A stretch of DNA of 64,000 nt from Planctomycetota bacterium. GTDB lineage: Bacteria; Planctomycetota; Phycisphaerae; UBA1845; UTPLA1. The stretch is taken from contig JADJRI010000013.1 of assembly GCA_016712275.1 (NCBI GenBank), forward strand, positions 88,131 to 152,130, read 5' to 3'. Made by a program: the position numbers and the translations under genes. Below the pieces are notes generated by a model, which was given only the letters and a program-made list of their open reading frames with translations, was not told the origin of the DNA and did no database searches. Shown here piece after piece: positions 9,829 through 20,176 of this stretch. How positions within the stretch are numbered: position 1 is the stretch's first letter; each line of letters starts with the position of its first letter.

Positions 9829-11205
9829 GGCGTTCCTCTATGAATTAGAACGATGAATCAAATGCGTTCTTACGATCGATTTACTCCAAACCAAGCAACC
9901 TTCGCGACGCCCAGAATACGCCCTCCCAAACTGGCGACCCGTCATTCATCCTCCGTCATTGGCGAATGAAACCAGCGAACTGGAAATCCGCGTTCGTCCA
10001 CCACACTGAGCCATTGTGCGATTGAATGCGCATTGTGCCGATCGCTCGACTTGTTTTACTTCGGGCTGCGTTGGCTCACCGACGACGGCCATCCGGTTCA
10101 CGTCGAGGTCTTGCCATGCGGGATTTGGAAATAGCCGATGAATAAGCGAGCCTGTGACCGCAGGTGAAAGCGACACAGGAGAAGGACCAAGCCGACTTGA
10201 GGGAAGCATCCTCAATTCGTCGGATCCCTTGCTCCAATTTCACCTGCACTATTCGCGATTGGCGAATCGGGGCGACTAGATTCGAACTAGCGACCTTCTG
10301 CACCCCCATGCACCTTCTTCCAAACGTGGCTTTCCGTAAGTTACGACAATTACAACTACTTGCAGAATGCCCAATCCTCAATAAAACCTGTGAATTGTAG
10401 TCTAACACTGTCACATAAGTGTAGTCAAAAGTGTAGCCATAGAACGCGCTGGCAAACGGGCAGATGTTCATCGTCTCCATCATGAATCACGAGGATGTAT
10501 ATACGACGCTTGTATGCGCCGCAAGAGTTTTCGGTCCGGCCAGATCTCGAACGCTCACGATGTGGTCGTCGACTTGCCGCCCGTTGCAAGAGATTGAATC
10601 AAACGGCACGTTACCGTCTTACCCTCCCGGTTATCGCAGTAACGCCGATCAGCCGGCTCGATCAATTGCTGCCTGATCGCTGGTCACTCAACGATCCGGC
10701 TGCGACCGCAGCGACAGGCAACTGAACTCCTTCGCAAATCCAAGCCAACTCATCCGCAATTGACAGACCAACGACGCGAACTGAGTACCTGTGGTTCATG
10801 GGACGCTTATCTTCAGAGAGCGAGGAATCGGCCTTCGAGGTCATCGTCTGCGGTGCTTTCAGCACGCTCAAGCCAGGAGATGCCCCGCCAGACGCGAATC
10901 GCGAAATCCTGATGTTGATCGCGGATGTCACGCGGGATTGCGCGAAATCGACGTCGGAGTTCGGTGCTGGCGGACATGTGTGCACTGCCTCTTCGATTAT
11001 TGGAACCGTCATCGCCCGAAGATGCGATTATGGCCGAATCATGGCCAGGGAATAAGGGGTGCCGTGCACGCGTGCACATTGAGTTTGCAACAATCGGAAT
11101 TTGCTTGACGGAAGGCGAGCCGCCTTGATGTTGTTCATTTGTCCCCCTCCGAGAATTTTGAAGCTCTCGGAAACCGATGTGCTTTTGGCAGAATTCCGAA
11201 TCAAA
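9829..11205. other. Gene-poor stretch of 1.4 kb
   Basis: No open frame here shows recognisable protein sequence or a convincing ribosome site on either strand. The only feature I can support is the tRNA 3' fragment at 10267-10307. The stretch may be the remnant of an integrated element or a decayed gene. Confidence 0.5.
10267..10307 (-). tRNA. Truncated tRNA 3' fragment
   Basis: On the minus strand the sequence reads GAAGGTCGCTAGTTCGAA, then TCTAGTCGCCCCGA: a variable loop, a full T-arm (GCTAG-TTCGAAT-CTAGT, 5 bp with one G:U) and a 3' acceptor strand CGCCCCG. No D-arm or matching 5' acceptor strand (CGGGGCG) lies in the 80 bases upstream. It is therefore only the 3' half of a tRNA gene. Such fragments commonly mark the attachment site of an element integrated by a tyrosine recombinase; no integrase is visible nearby. 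Confidence 0.65.
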
Positions 11206-13553
11206 TCATCCGCCTATCAATGCAACCACCATCGGCTGCACGTCAGCACCGTTTGCTATTCCGTCGCCGTTTAGATCGCTGCGTGACACATGTTCAGGTT
11301 CGACATCAATTCCGATTAATACGCTTACAAACAACGATTGATCCGTCGCATCCGCGTCGCGTCGTCGTCGATGTCGCCGGGCAGCGATCCCGACGCGATT
11401 CGTTATGACCGCGACTCCTTCGCTAATTGTTCCGACCCAAAGTTCATATCCGCCGCCAGCAAGAGGACGCGAAGCGAGACAGCCGTTTTGGTTGTGAGGC
11501 AAGGGAGAGGTGCCGGCGCGGTAAGTGGTCCACGATTGCCCATCGAAATGACTGAGGCCGCCTGGATAGGGCCAGATGAATGACATCGATGCGACCCATA
11601 CGCTGCCGTCCGGAGCGACTTCGATATTCAGAATGTTGTCGGTCGGCAACGCGCCGCTTGCCGCGCGGTAGCTGGTGTGCTGACCAGTCGTGGGATTGAA
11701 ATGCACGACGCCCTCACCCAATGTGCCAAACCAGAACGATCCATCGGGCGCGCGGTCGGCACAATTGATGTAGCCGGTGTCAGTTGTTGAAACACCGATC
11801 TGTGGGCGCGTGTAGCTGGTCCAATTTATTCCGTCGGTGTACGCGAGTCCCAGATTGTGCGCCAGCCAGACAAAACCAGGTGCCGGCTTCTGGCAGCACT
11901 GCCATTACCTCGAGCCATTCTGAATCGGGCTGTTCCGCCGTAGAACTCCGTAAACCCGTCGCCATCGATCAAAATCAGTCCCCAACCGTATTCACGCGGG
12001 CGCTCACAAGCGGCCAAGCCCATCCTCTACCACTCGACGCGGACCGTAGCCATCCGGAATCAACGGGGAGTAGCCAAATCCATCCCAGTCGAATACAGAT
12101 TGTCCCGTCGGAATGATAGCAACATTTCCATTGGATCGAATGCACAACGCCGATGCGTCATCGGAGGGGAGGCCCCAAGCCGGGCCGAAGCCATAGTTGA
12201 AATCGTTGACACCGACCCAATCGGATCCGTCGAAAACATTGAAGCCACCCATTCCGGGTGCAGCATTGCCATTGAGATAAACCTCTCCCGTTGGACCAAA
12301 GGAAATTGCTTCCACGAAGTAACTGATCATGGATGAATTCGTAAAGCGGTGGCGTCGCCAGCTCCATGTCTCGAAATCGAATCTCGCCGCGCCGCCGGCA
12401 CCCGCAACCCAGAGCGCGCCGGTGGATTCCTCAGCGAACGAACTGCCGCCGCCGCCCCATACCGGCAATCCGGACCAACCGTTGTCGTAAATCCGAATGT
12501 GACCACCCGTGCTGGTGAGAACAGCTCGACCATTTGAAAGCGCCGAGACATGCTCGATCGGCCAGCCATTAATGTCATTGGGGACACCAGCGTTGAGATA
12601 GGATCCATCCGGATTTCGGCGCGAATGTCTGATTGGACATCAACAACCACAGATTCCCATCGTCATCTGTGGAATTATCGGAGGAGAATCCGAAATGGCA
12701 CCGGAGGGTCCAACGCAATAATGTCCGGCAAGTAGCCGAACCAAGTGAACTGGCCGTCCCGGTACGTTCCCGTCCCGAGTTCCTGCTGGGTAAACCACAC
12801 CGTGTAACTGCCGCCGCCGCCAGAATCCGGAACGATCGCAACGTGGTCGATCCAATTCCAACCCGGCCATGTCGAACCCCAAGGCAGGCCGTTCGCGGTT
12901 GTCCACACCTGCCACGAGTTCGTGGCGGGGTTGAAATGAGCAAGGCTGCCATTGGGCACACTATCGACATCATGGATCGCCAGCCAAATGGTGTTGTCCG
13001 GTGCGATCGCGATGTCGCCAATCTGGCTTGCCAACATGGGCGTGTTGGTGTGGTCGTATCGAATCATCGCCTCGGGACCCGCGGCGCGATCCAGCCGCAG
13101 TAGACCTGAATCAGTTGCGATCCAGAGGATGCCGTTCTGGTCACGCGCCATGTCATTGAATACAGGCGACGTAATCTGAGGATGGTCCACGTTGGAGATG
13201 GCGTTCCAATGATCGCCATCGTGGTAACCAAGCCCGCCATGAAACTCGCCCCAGATTGTTTGCGTGAATGCGGCCACCCAGGGTCGGTCTTGCTCGTCAA
13301 TCCAGACGAAGCTGCATGTATCGCCGGGTATCCCAGTGTTGCCAGGAACAAGGCGTCGCCAGGAGATCGTCTCGCCGGCCAAAGCAGTGGAGGCAAAATA
13401 CACGATGGCGATTGTCATGGCCGCGGCTATTGCTGCGGCTGGGCGCACGCTCAATCGACGGAAACACGGAGTTACCGGTGTCGAGTGCAAGTCAATTCGC
13501 GGAATCATATTTGGGCTCCGATCGATCTCGATGGTGAGAACACACAGTTTCAA
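11206..13553 (-). CDS. Secreted propeller protein with dockerin-like tail (multiply frameshifted)
   Basis: Exported protein with signal peptide (hydrophobic core AAAIAAAMTIAIVYFAST, ending ALA-G) and repeats of the two-component-regulator-propeller type: GILWIATDSGLLRLD, DNTIWLAIHD, GALWVAGAGGAARFD, DGSVWVASMS, YELWVGTISEGVAV. The C-terminus is a dockerin-like pair ending RSDLNGDGIANGADVQPMVVALIGG. The gene is spread over several frames between 12700 and 11800. Even the first EF-hand (PGDIDDD...DADATDQ) needs two compensating shifts near 11360. It is paralogous to the gene at 24344-26608: both open with (V/R)PGNTGI(P/Q)GD and follow the same blade order. Start could be 13553 or the Met at 13508. 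Assembly errors or a true pseudogene; five or more indels make decay plausible here. Confidence 0.7.
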
Positions 13554-13611
13554 GAGTTGCTTTCTAATCCGGTCGCAATCAAATACCGGTTGTCGATTAC
13601 CAAAATGTTGA

Positions 13612-16600
13612 TCAATTACTCAATATTGCCTGCACCATGAGCGAGACGTCCAGGCCGTTTGCAATCCCGTCGCCAGACAGATCGCTTCGCAACACATGGT
13701 CGGGGTCGGTGTTATTTCCAATTAACACGCCTGTGAAAAGGACTTGATCGGTCGAATCGACGTCGCCGTCACCGTCGATGTCGCCTGGAATGGCTGCGGG
13801 CGGCCAATCGCCGGGCAGAATCGAAAAGACTCGGTGAGTGCCGTCAGATGAGACCTGGAACCGCGTGTCCCTGGCGATCACGCGCACGCGGACATCGGCG
13901 ATGCCAGTGCTCGCGGGAAGCTTCCAATCGAATTCGCGAGCGGTGCCGGGGAGTTCCGATGCGAAGAGGTGCCAGCTCTCACCCGCGTCGTAACTTGCTT
14001 GCAAGTCGAACGAACGCAACCCTTGGTCGTCGCTTGCGGTCCAGCGGATCGGCACACTTGTGCCGCCGGAGTAGCTCGATCCGGCCATCGGCGAAGTCAC
14101 CGAGACCAGCGGCGGTTCATCCCCAAAGCCAACCTGCGGGCGAATCGAGAAATACGGGCTGTAGTGCGGCTCGCCGAACCAAATAACTGCGTAACGTGCC
14201 AGGTCGGTGCTAACGGCAGGCATTACGTTGAATGTCGCTTCGAGTCCTAGTGTTCCGCGCGGCTGCACATCATCGAGCATATCATCGATGTGCAGCTCAA
14301 CCGCATCCGCCGTCACACCAAGCGATGTCTCGACGTCAAAGTTCTCGCCGACGCGGTAGCCGCCGGAGAGATCGGTCAGGAATTCTACGTTCAACGCTTG
14401 ATCCTCGCCGATCTCCATGACAAAATCGTCGAAGCCCTCCTGTCCGACGTCGTCAACTGTAACGATTCGATAGACCTGCCGGGCCGGCCCGTCGGGGGTA
14501 AGAGTCAATTCAACGCTGCGCGCAGTTGTTGGGATATTGGGAATCACGGTCACCGGAACGCCAAAGCCGTACGTGGGCACATGTTCAAGTCGCTGTGAGA
14601 CAATGGCACCGTCGTCACGGGCGTCCCCATGCAGGATGATCTTGGTGCCGAGGCGAAGTCGGCGGCTGCGCGCTATTTGCTTGACGAAGACCACGGGTGG
14701 GTGGTCGTCGAAGTTCACGGGTGCGGTAAGGCAAGGCAATACATCCACGCCCTCAGTCGCACTTTGGCCGGTTCCGCCCGGATTGGTCGGCGAGACCGGG
14801 CCCACAGACGAACCCCACCACGCGTTTTGCATCCATGATTGATTTGCGAACGGGAAATCCACTGCGGCACCGACACCATTGCCTTCGAATGCGCTTACTG
14901 TTCGAAGCGCCCGTGCTCATAAAAGACACCCTCTGCACCCGCCCCTTGTCCGCCTCCCCAGATTGCATGGATGCCAATGGCATTGTTCGAAAAACGAGAT
15001 TTGCTGATATTCGCGCCGCAATAGTCTCCGCTACGCACGCCCTCGATGTTGTTGGTGAACGCACAGTCATGAACCGTGAACTTGGTGTCGACTCCGCCCA
15101 CACCAAATTCTCCGCCATCAAAGATTGCATTGCGGATGATCAGCGGCGGGTTGTTGGACGTTTGAAAGGTAATCCATCGCTCTCCTGGCACCGCCTGAAG
15201 GAATTGCACAGGTGCCTCGGGAGTTCCACGAACCTCCGCCCTCGCGGGGCCTAACGATGAAACATAGGTTCCCGGGTCCATTTCGACGATCGTGCCCGGC
15301 ATGTAGTTGATGCGGCCGTCAAACTGCTGCCCCATCGTGATGCCCGCCCATTGTCGGTACGGCACGCTCATCGGCGGCAGGTGCAGAGGCCCCACGATCT
15401 CACCATTGGCGGATCCTGTAAAAAAGATGCGGTTGTATTCATTTCCGATCGCTGGTACCACGCTGTCGGGGGTCAGTCCGCCACCCCGTAATGAGATTGG
15501 AGCGAAGTTGTTGGTAAACACGTTGTTCGGGCCAAGATGGGCGTCGTAGCCGTCCAATTCGAATGGCGCCACCACGTTCGAATTTCGGAAGTTGTTGCCG
15601 TCGATCGCCACCGTCTGGGCAATGGGAAATCTGACGACATGCAGCCGGCTGTTGTCGAAGTCGCAGCCGCTGACAGTGATCAGGGAGTCATTGATCTCTG
15701 CGATGGCATTGTGAAAATTGCAGTTCTCGAGGACCAGCGTGGCCTGGTGGGCGCTGACGCCGGGGGTCTGCCATTGCGAATCAGTGTCGCTGAACCAGTC
15801 AATGGGTGTCGCACGTGAAAAAGTGCGGTCGCGGACAGTCAGCAGTGCACTCTGCCCGGCGCCGATCGAAACATCAGAATCGACGTGCACCGCGTACACC
15901 GTGCCCGAATTGCCGACCGTCTCAAGCAGGTTGGAACCAACACCCACCCCTGGCACACGAGTCGTATTGATACCGCGTCGCAATAGCACAGGAGCTGTGG
16001 CCGTGCCCTCGAGTCGGAGCGCACCGCCGGCTACATGAATTTCTGGACCGCCAAAAGTCGGCGTGTTGAAGTCGAAGAAGACCTGTACGCCCGCGTCAAT
16101 AATCAACGTGCCCCCGGCCGGCACCACCTGCTGGCTAATAAGGTGAATGGGGCTCAACGCAGTTGTCCAGTGAATCGTCTCGCCCGGCTGCGGCAACGGC
16201 GGCGTCGCGCTGTCGTTGCTAATTGTCAATGAATCGATAAGCAAGTTAACCGAAGTACCGGAAAAGCTGAATGCGAGGTTGCCGACCCACCGAATTGCAA
16301 TCCGCCCGTTGCCAGGGATGTTCGCCTGCAATTCCTCCCATTGGTTGAGCGAGCCGTTGGAGTTTTCGTCGAGAAGTTGGGTGAAGTCGCCCAAGCTTGC
16401 GGTGGTCGCGCCGGTGGAAGTTCCGCCGGTCGGCGAGTATCGCACTTGTACGGAGCCGGCAATTGGAAATGTTGATGTAGAGTTTCCGCGAACCCAGGCG
16501 GAAAAGGCCTGTCCCGCAGACTGACCGGCGACCGGCGGCAGTATGATCCACTCAACGAAGTTTCCTTCCGCGAACGGCGGCACGCCGTCGAGACCGGCCA

Positions 16601-16858
16601 GGAATCCGGTTCCTTCCCACGCCCCCGGCTGTCCCGCGTGCCATGGACCCTGCCGCCAGGAATCGTGATACACGCCCGGTTCCAAAATGCGCCTAAATTC
16701 CCAGGCGTTGGCCACGAGGCCAGCGGGGCCACCAGCGCCTTCGGTGCCGACAGCATCGAACCCCTCAAAGAACAATACCCCGCAAACGCGGGAGCCTGTA
16801 AACAGAGCAGTCCGAGGGCTACCAAACTCATTCGAAAACAATGTGTAATATTCTTCAT
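13612..16858 (-). CDS. Secreted right-handed beta-helix protein with dockerin-like tail (two frameshifts)
   Basis: Large exported protein of about 1,080 residues. The true start is ATG at 16858 (GGAGATCGAAC upstream), giving the signal peptide MSLVALGLLCLQAPAFA-G in one frame. A shift near 16775 leads to FFEGFDAVGTEGAGG in the next frame, and another near 14880 leads to the C-terminal third. Order: a jelly-roll domain (to about residue 210) with SVQVRYSPTGGTSTG; the joining motif LPQPGETIHWT; a parallel beta-helix region (NCNFHNA, GCDFDNS, DGNNFRNS, DCAFTNN); an Ig-like domain (PLVSVTSPMAGSSYSGG); and the tail PGDIDGDGDVDSTDQVLF. It is closely paralogous to 52068-55301 and to the truncated 55396 gene. 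Likely cell-surface or extracellular; ligand unknown. Confidence 0.8.
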
Positions 16859-16913
16859 GTTCGATCTCCACTGCAGCCCGAATTCGGACCAGCCATGACA
16901 ATTTCTATAAGTG

Positions 16914-16974
16914 ATTGCAAGAAATCACACGGAATCCCGCTTGAAATCCTACATTTTTCTGGAGGAATTCGAAT
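16914..16974 (+). repeat. Copy of an ECF sigma leader upstream of the beta-helix gene
   Basis: This 61-base stretch matches the leader of the sigma gene at 19531-19589 at about 48 of 60 aligned positions. It includes ATTGCAAGAA, TCCCGCTTGAAATC and the ribosome-site region GAGGAATTCG. No sigma ORF follows: the bases after the ribosome site do not encode a recognisable sigma N-terminus. The rest of 16975-17332 shows nothing I can identify. It probably marks a lost divergent sigma/kinase operon. Confidence 0.6.
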
Positions 16975-17332
16975 CACGGCCAACACGGTGCGAACAACCG
17001 ATTGCCGCTTATTGGCCCCCAAGCAATCGCATGTGTCTTAAATTTCGCGAAGGGACTTACAGCAATCACCGTGCCACCACGCCATGCATTTGTTTGCTTC
17101 ATGCAGGCCAGCGGCAGTCTACGCCTTGATCATGATTGCAGGCCTGTTGGAGTCATCTGCGCTCGACTTTGTTGCGAGATGAACTTCTTGATGAACCTCT
17201 TATATGCCCGCATCACTGTGTCATCACACACACTCCGATGGGTTGTTAATGCATGTCATTCACTAATCAGAGCGGAGACAAATGACCGTACGTCAGCCCA
17301 AATGCATTGGGAGAGCAACTCGGCAACGCGTC

Positions 17333-19464
17333 CTACAGGCCTAGGAACACGCTGACAAATGGCTTGATGTCCCGGCCGTCTGTTGCGCCATCGGCATTTA
17401 AGTCCGAACGCGACCGATGTGACGGGTCTGTGTCATTGCCGAGCAAGACAGACACGAATATCTGCTGGTCGAACAGATCAATGATTCCATCACCGTTGAT
17501 GTCACCCGGAAGACCAAAGACCGGCAGGCCATCTACTCGCCAGATTTCGCCGCGTTCTCCAGATGTGTACAGCTTGGTCGCGGTGCGCACCATTCGGAGA
17601 GGCGCGGAAAACTGCCCGCCGATGTTCCATATCTGCCAGGTCTGCCCCTCGTCCAACGAAAGCTTGATGAAAGCATTGGCGCCGCCGTACGGTGAACCGC
17701 AGAGCCAAAGCTCATTACCGTGCGCGAGCACGCCGAGGTTGTGCCGGTTGACGATCATGCTGCCGACTTGCGTCCACGTCGCGCCGCCGTTGAGCGTCTT
17801 CGCCAGATAGCCGTCGTAGCCGCACACATAACCCAGTGATTCGTTGACGAACGACATGTCGGCAACCGAAGGAGTCGATCCCGAGTTGAACGGCACCTGG
17901 CCTGCGACAAAGGTGTTGCCGCCGTCGGTCGATCTCCAATGCGTTCTACCGCCGCCCTGGATCCAGACATGTGAGCCGATCACGTCAATGGCCACGCCGG
18001 GGAAGTTGCCGTTTGTAACGACCTGCCAACTGAGTCCGCCGTCTTGTGTGCGCCAGGTTTCCTTGAAGGGTGACCCGTAGTCAAATCCGGTCATCCAACC
18101 GTTTTGAGCGTCCGTGAATTTGACATCATTTGCGTAAAAGTCGAGACCGACGGCACCAACGAGACTCTGCCAGTTGTAGCCCCCATCGACAGAACGGGCC
18201 AGCGCGCCCCAGTGTCCCGCGGCATAAATGAAGTCCGAGCCGACGGCGCTGAGGGCCGAGTAGTTCGTGTCGCGCCCGAATGTCGGCGGGTCGAGCAGGA
18301 AGAGATCCCAGGGTCCGTCGAAAGGCATCGTCTGCACATACGAGTGATACCCTGCAGTGACGACCGTCTCGTCGTTCATGACCGCGAGCGCGTAGGCGTT
18401 GAAGTTTGCGCCCAAGGTGGCACGGGTCCACGTCTGGCCGCCGTCGTGGGTGACGAGCGCCGACGAGGGGCCGCCGACCACGGTTCCCAAGAGCGGCGTG
18501 GTGAACTTGACGGCCCAATCGCTGGGCAGGTCGCCTTCGCCGATCCACACCTGATTCCAATTGTATCCGCCATCGTCAGTGCGCCAGATGTCGCCCTTGC
18601 CCGACACGCCGACTGCCGAGTTCGCGTCCACCTTTTCGAAGTCGACCATTCCGGTAGGAACCACGGCACCGGTCGCATACCAGTTGTCGCCGCCATCGTC
18701 GGATCGCGAAATGCCATCGAGAGTGGCCGCGAGCAGAACGCTTGGCGAGAGGTAGATAACGTCGTCTGAGGCGACGGGCAGGCTGAGGTCCAGCTCAAGC
18801 CGCCATTTGTCGTCTTGAACACTCCAACTTGAAAACTCGGAAGCCCACCCGAGGCGAAGCCGACGTTGGCGTCCAGGAAGTCCATTCCCGTCATGACCGG
18901 GCAGTCAGGCTGGCCGGAGCGCAGTTCCCACGTCGCGCCTGCGTTGGTCGTTCGCACGATCGCGCCATTGCAGCCCGCGAATCCCGTGCTCGCGCTAACA
19001 TACTTCTGAAAGTACCAAGAACCGCCGAGGGGGAACGCGGTCACCCGCGTCCAAGTGGTTCCGCCGTTTGTGGTGCGATACACGTCGGGGCCTGATCCCG
19101 ACGAATCCCCGCACACAATGCCAACATTGGCGTCGAGAAAAGTGACGTTGTAGAGCGGATCGCCTTGGAAGCCGGGCAGAGGAATCGTCGTCCAATGTTG
19201 CCCGCCGTCCAGTGTTCGGTAAAGACCCTTCATGCCGCCGCAGAGAAATCCCTTCTGAGAATCCAGAAAATGCGCGCCGAGAACCCCCATCGGGTAGGGA
19301 CCGGAGCGATCTGGGTGAGCCTCGGTCTGCCGGGGATTGAACCGAAGTCGATAACCTAATTCGTCGATCCGTGGTGCAACTACCGTGCCAGACCACGGAT
19401 CGCGAGGAAGGCTGGAACAAATCGAATCCGAGATTGCAAGACAAACTCCATGTGTTCGGGTCAT
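17333..19464 (-). CDS. Secreted BNR/YCF48-like propeller with dockerin-like tail (frameshifted)
   Basis: Protein of about 700 residues built from sialidase/BNR-type repeats (S/T-x-D-G-G-x-x-W): YRTLDGGQHWT, YRTTNGGTTWT, VRTTNAGATWE, WRTDDGGYNW, RSVDGGYNW, WRTQDGGLSW, LSLDEGQTW. These form a propeller as in Ycf48-like proteins and sialidases, but no catalytic residues can be assigned. The tail is LPGDINGDGIIDLFDQ then RSDLNADGATDGRDIKPFV. The frame shifts near 18790 (GGLSW in one frame, DLSLPVASDDVIYL in the next). The N-terminus is uncertain: Met at 19464 is the best in-frame candidate, but no clear signal peptide appears, and one more indel may hide it. It is divergent from the sigma/kinase operon at 19589. 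Confidence 0.75.
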
Positions 19465-19530
19465 CGGATTCGTTAGAATGGCGGGTTCATGTGCTGGAAT
19501 GGGCGACGTTACGACCGCCTTCACTATGGA

Positions 19531-19589
19531 ATTGCAAGAATTCTTGCGGGGTCCCGCTTGAAATCTTGCAGATTTCTGAGGAATTCGCA
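19531..19589 (+). promoter_or_regulatory. Leader of the ECF sigma gene with perfect 14-bp palindrome
   Basis: Leader directly upstream of the sigma gene. It contains the perfect palindrome GCAAGAATTCTTGC (19534-19547) and the ribosome site CTGAGGAATTCGC-ATG. An 80% identical copy lies at 16914-16974. The conservation of both spacing and ribosome site suggests a regulatory unit, either an operator for a dimeric regulator or an RNA leader. Confidence 0.5.
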
Positions 19590-20164
19590 TGCCGTCTTCC
19601 GAAGTAACGCGCCTCCTGACCGAGATTCGCCAGGGCGATGCCAACGCCGCCGAACGGCTGCTGCCGTTGGTCTACGAAGAGCTGCGGACGCTGGCCGGTC
19701 GGCTGATGCGGTCTGAACGGACCGGTCACACGCTCCAACCCACGGCTTTGGTGCACGAGGCCTATTTGCGGTTGGTTGGCGCGGATGTCGGTTGGCAGGG
19801 TCGTTCACACTTCGTCGGTGTGGCGGCGCGGGCCATGCGGCAAATTCTGGTGAATCACGCTCTGGCCCGGCGGGCGGAAAAACGCGGCGGCGGGCGTACG
19901 CCCGTATCACTCGAACTCGATGACGCAGTCGTGGCATTTGAATCGCGTTCGATCGACCTGATTGCCCTGGACGAAGCGCTCAAGAAACTGGGTGAAGTGG
20001 ATCCGGATCAGTGTCGAATCGTCGAGTGCCGCTTTTTTGTCGGCATGACGATGATCGAGATCGCAGAGCTTACCGAACGTCCGCTTCGATCGGTCGAACA
20101 GGACTGGAGCATGGCACGCGCTTGGCTTCGTCGCCAACTGGATGATAGCTTTGCAAGTGAATGA
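19589..20164 (+). CDS. ECF RNA polymerase sigma factor, TIGR02999-like
   Basis: Intact 191-residue ECF sigma factor. Region 2 is VTRLLTEIRQGDANAAERLLPLVYEELR and onward, with the subfamily hallmark HTLQPTALVHEAYLRLV. It continues RAMRQILVNHALARRAEKRGGG, followed by region 4 (LDEALKKLGEVDPDQCRIVECRFFVGMTMIEIAELTE) with a helix-turn-helix near residues 150-180. This subfamily is typical of Planctomycetes and Acidobacteria and lacks an obvious anti-sigma partner. The Ser/Thr kinase gene starts 12 bases after the stop, so the two are an operon and the kinase is the likely controller. Start at 19589 is supported by GAGG seven bases upstream. Confidence 0.93.
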   Translation: MPSSEVTRLLTEIRQGDANAAERLLPLVYEELRTLAGRLMRSERTGHTLQPTALVHEAYLRLVGADVGWQGRSHFVGVAARAMRQILVNHALARRAEKRGGGRTPVSLELDDAVVAFESRSIDLIALDEALKKLGEVDPDQCRIVECRFFVGMTMIEIAELTERPLRSVEQDWSMARAWLRRQLDDSFASE

Positions 20165-20176
20165 AGGGACACCGGG

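Noticed and set aside
9829..11205. Several open frames of 60-135 codons on both strands
   Set aside because: No conserved motifs, no ribosome sites, and one of them is only the translation of the tRNA fragment (KVASSNLVAP is a known artefact of translated tRNA).
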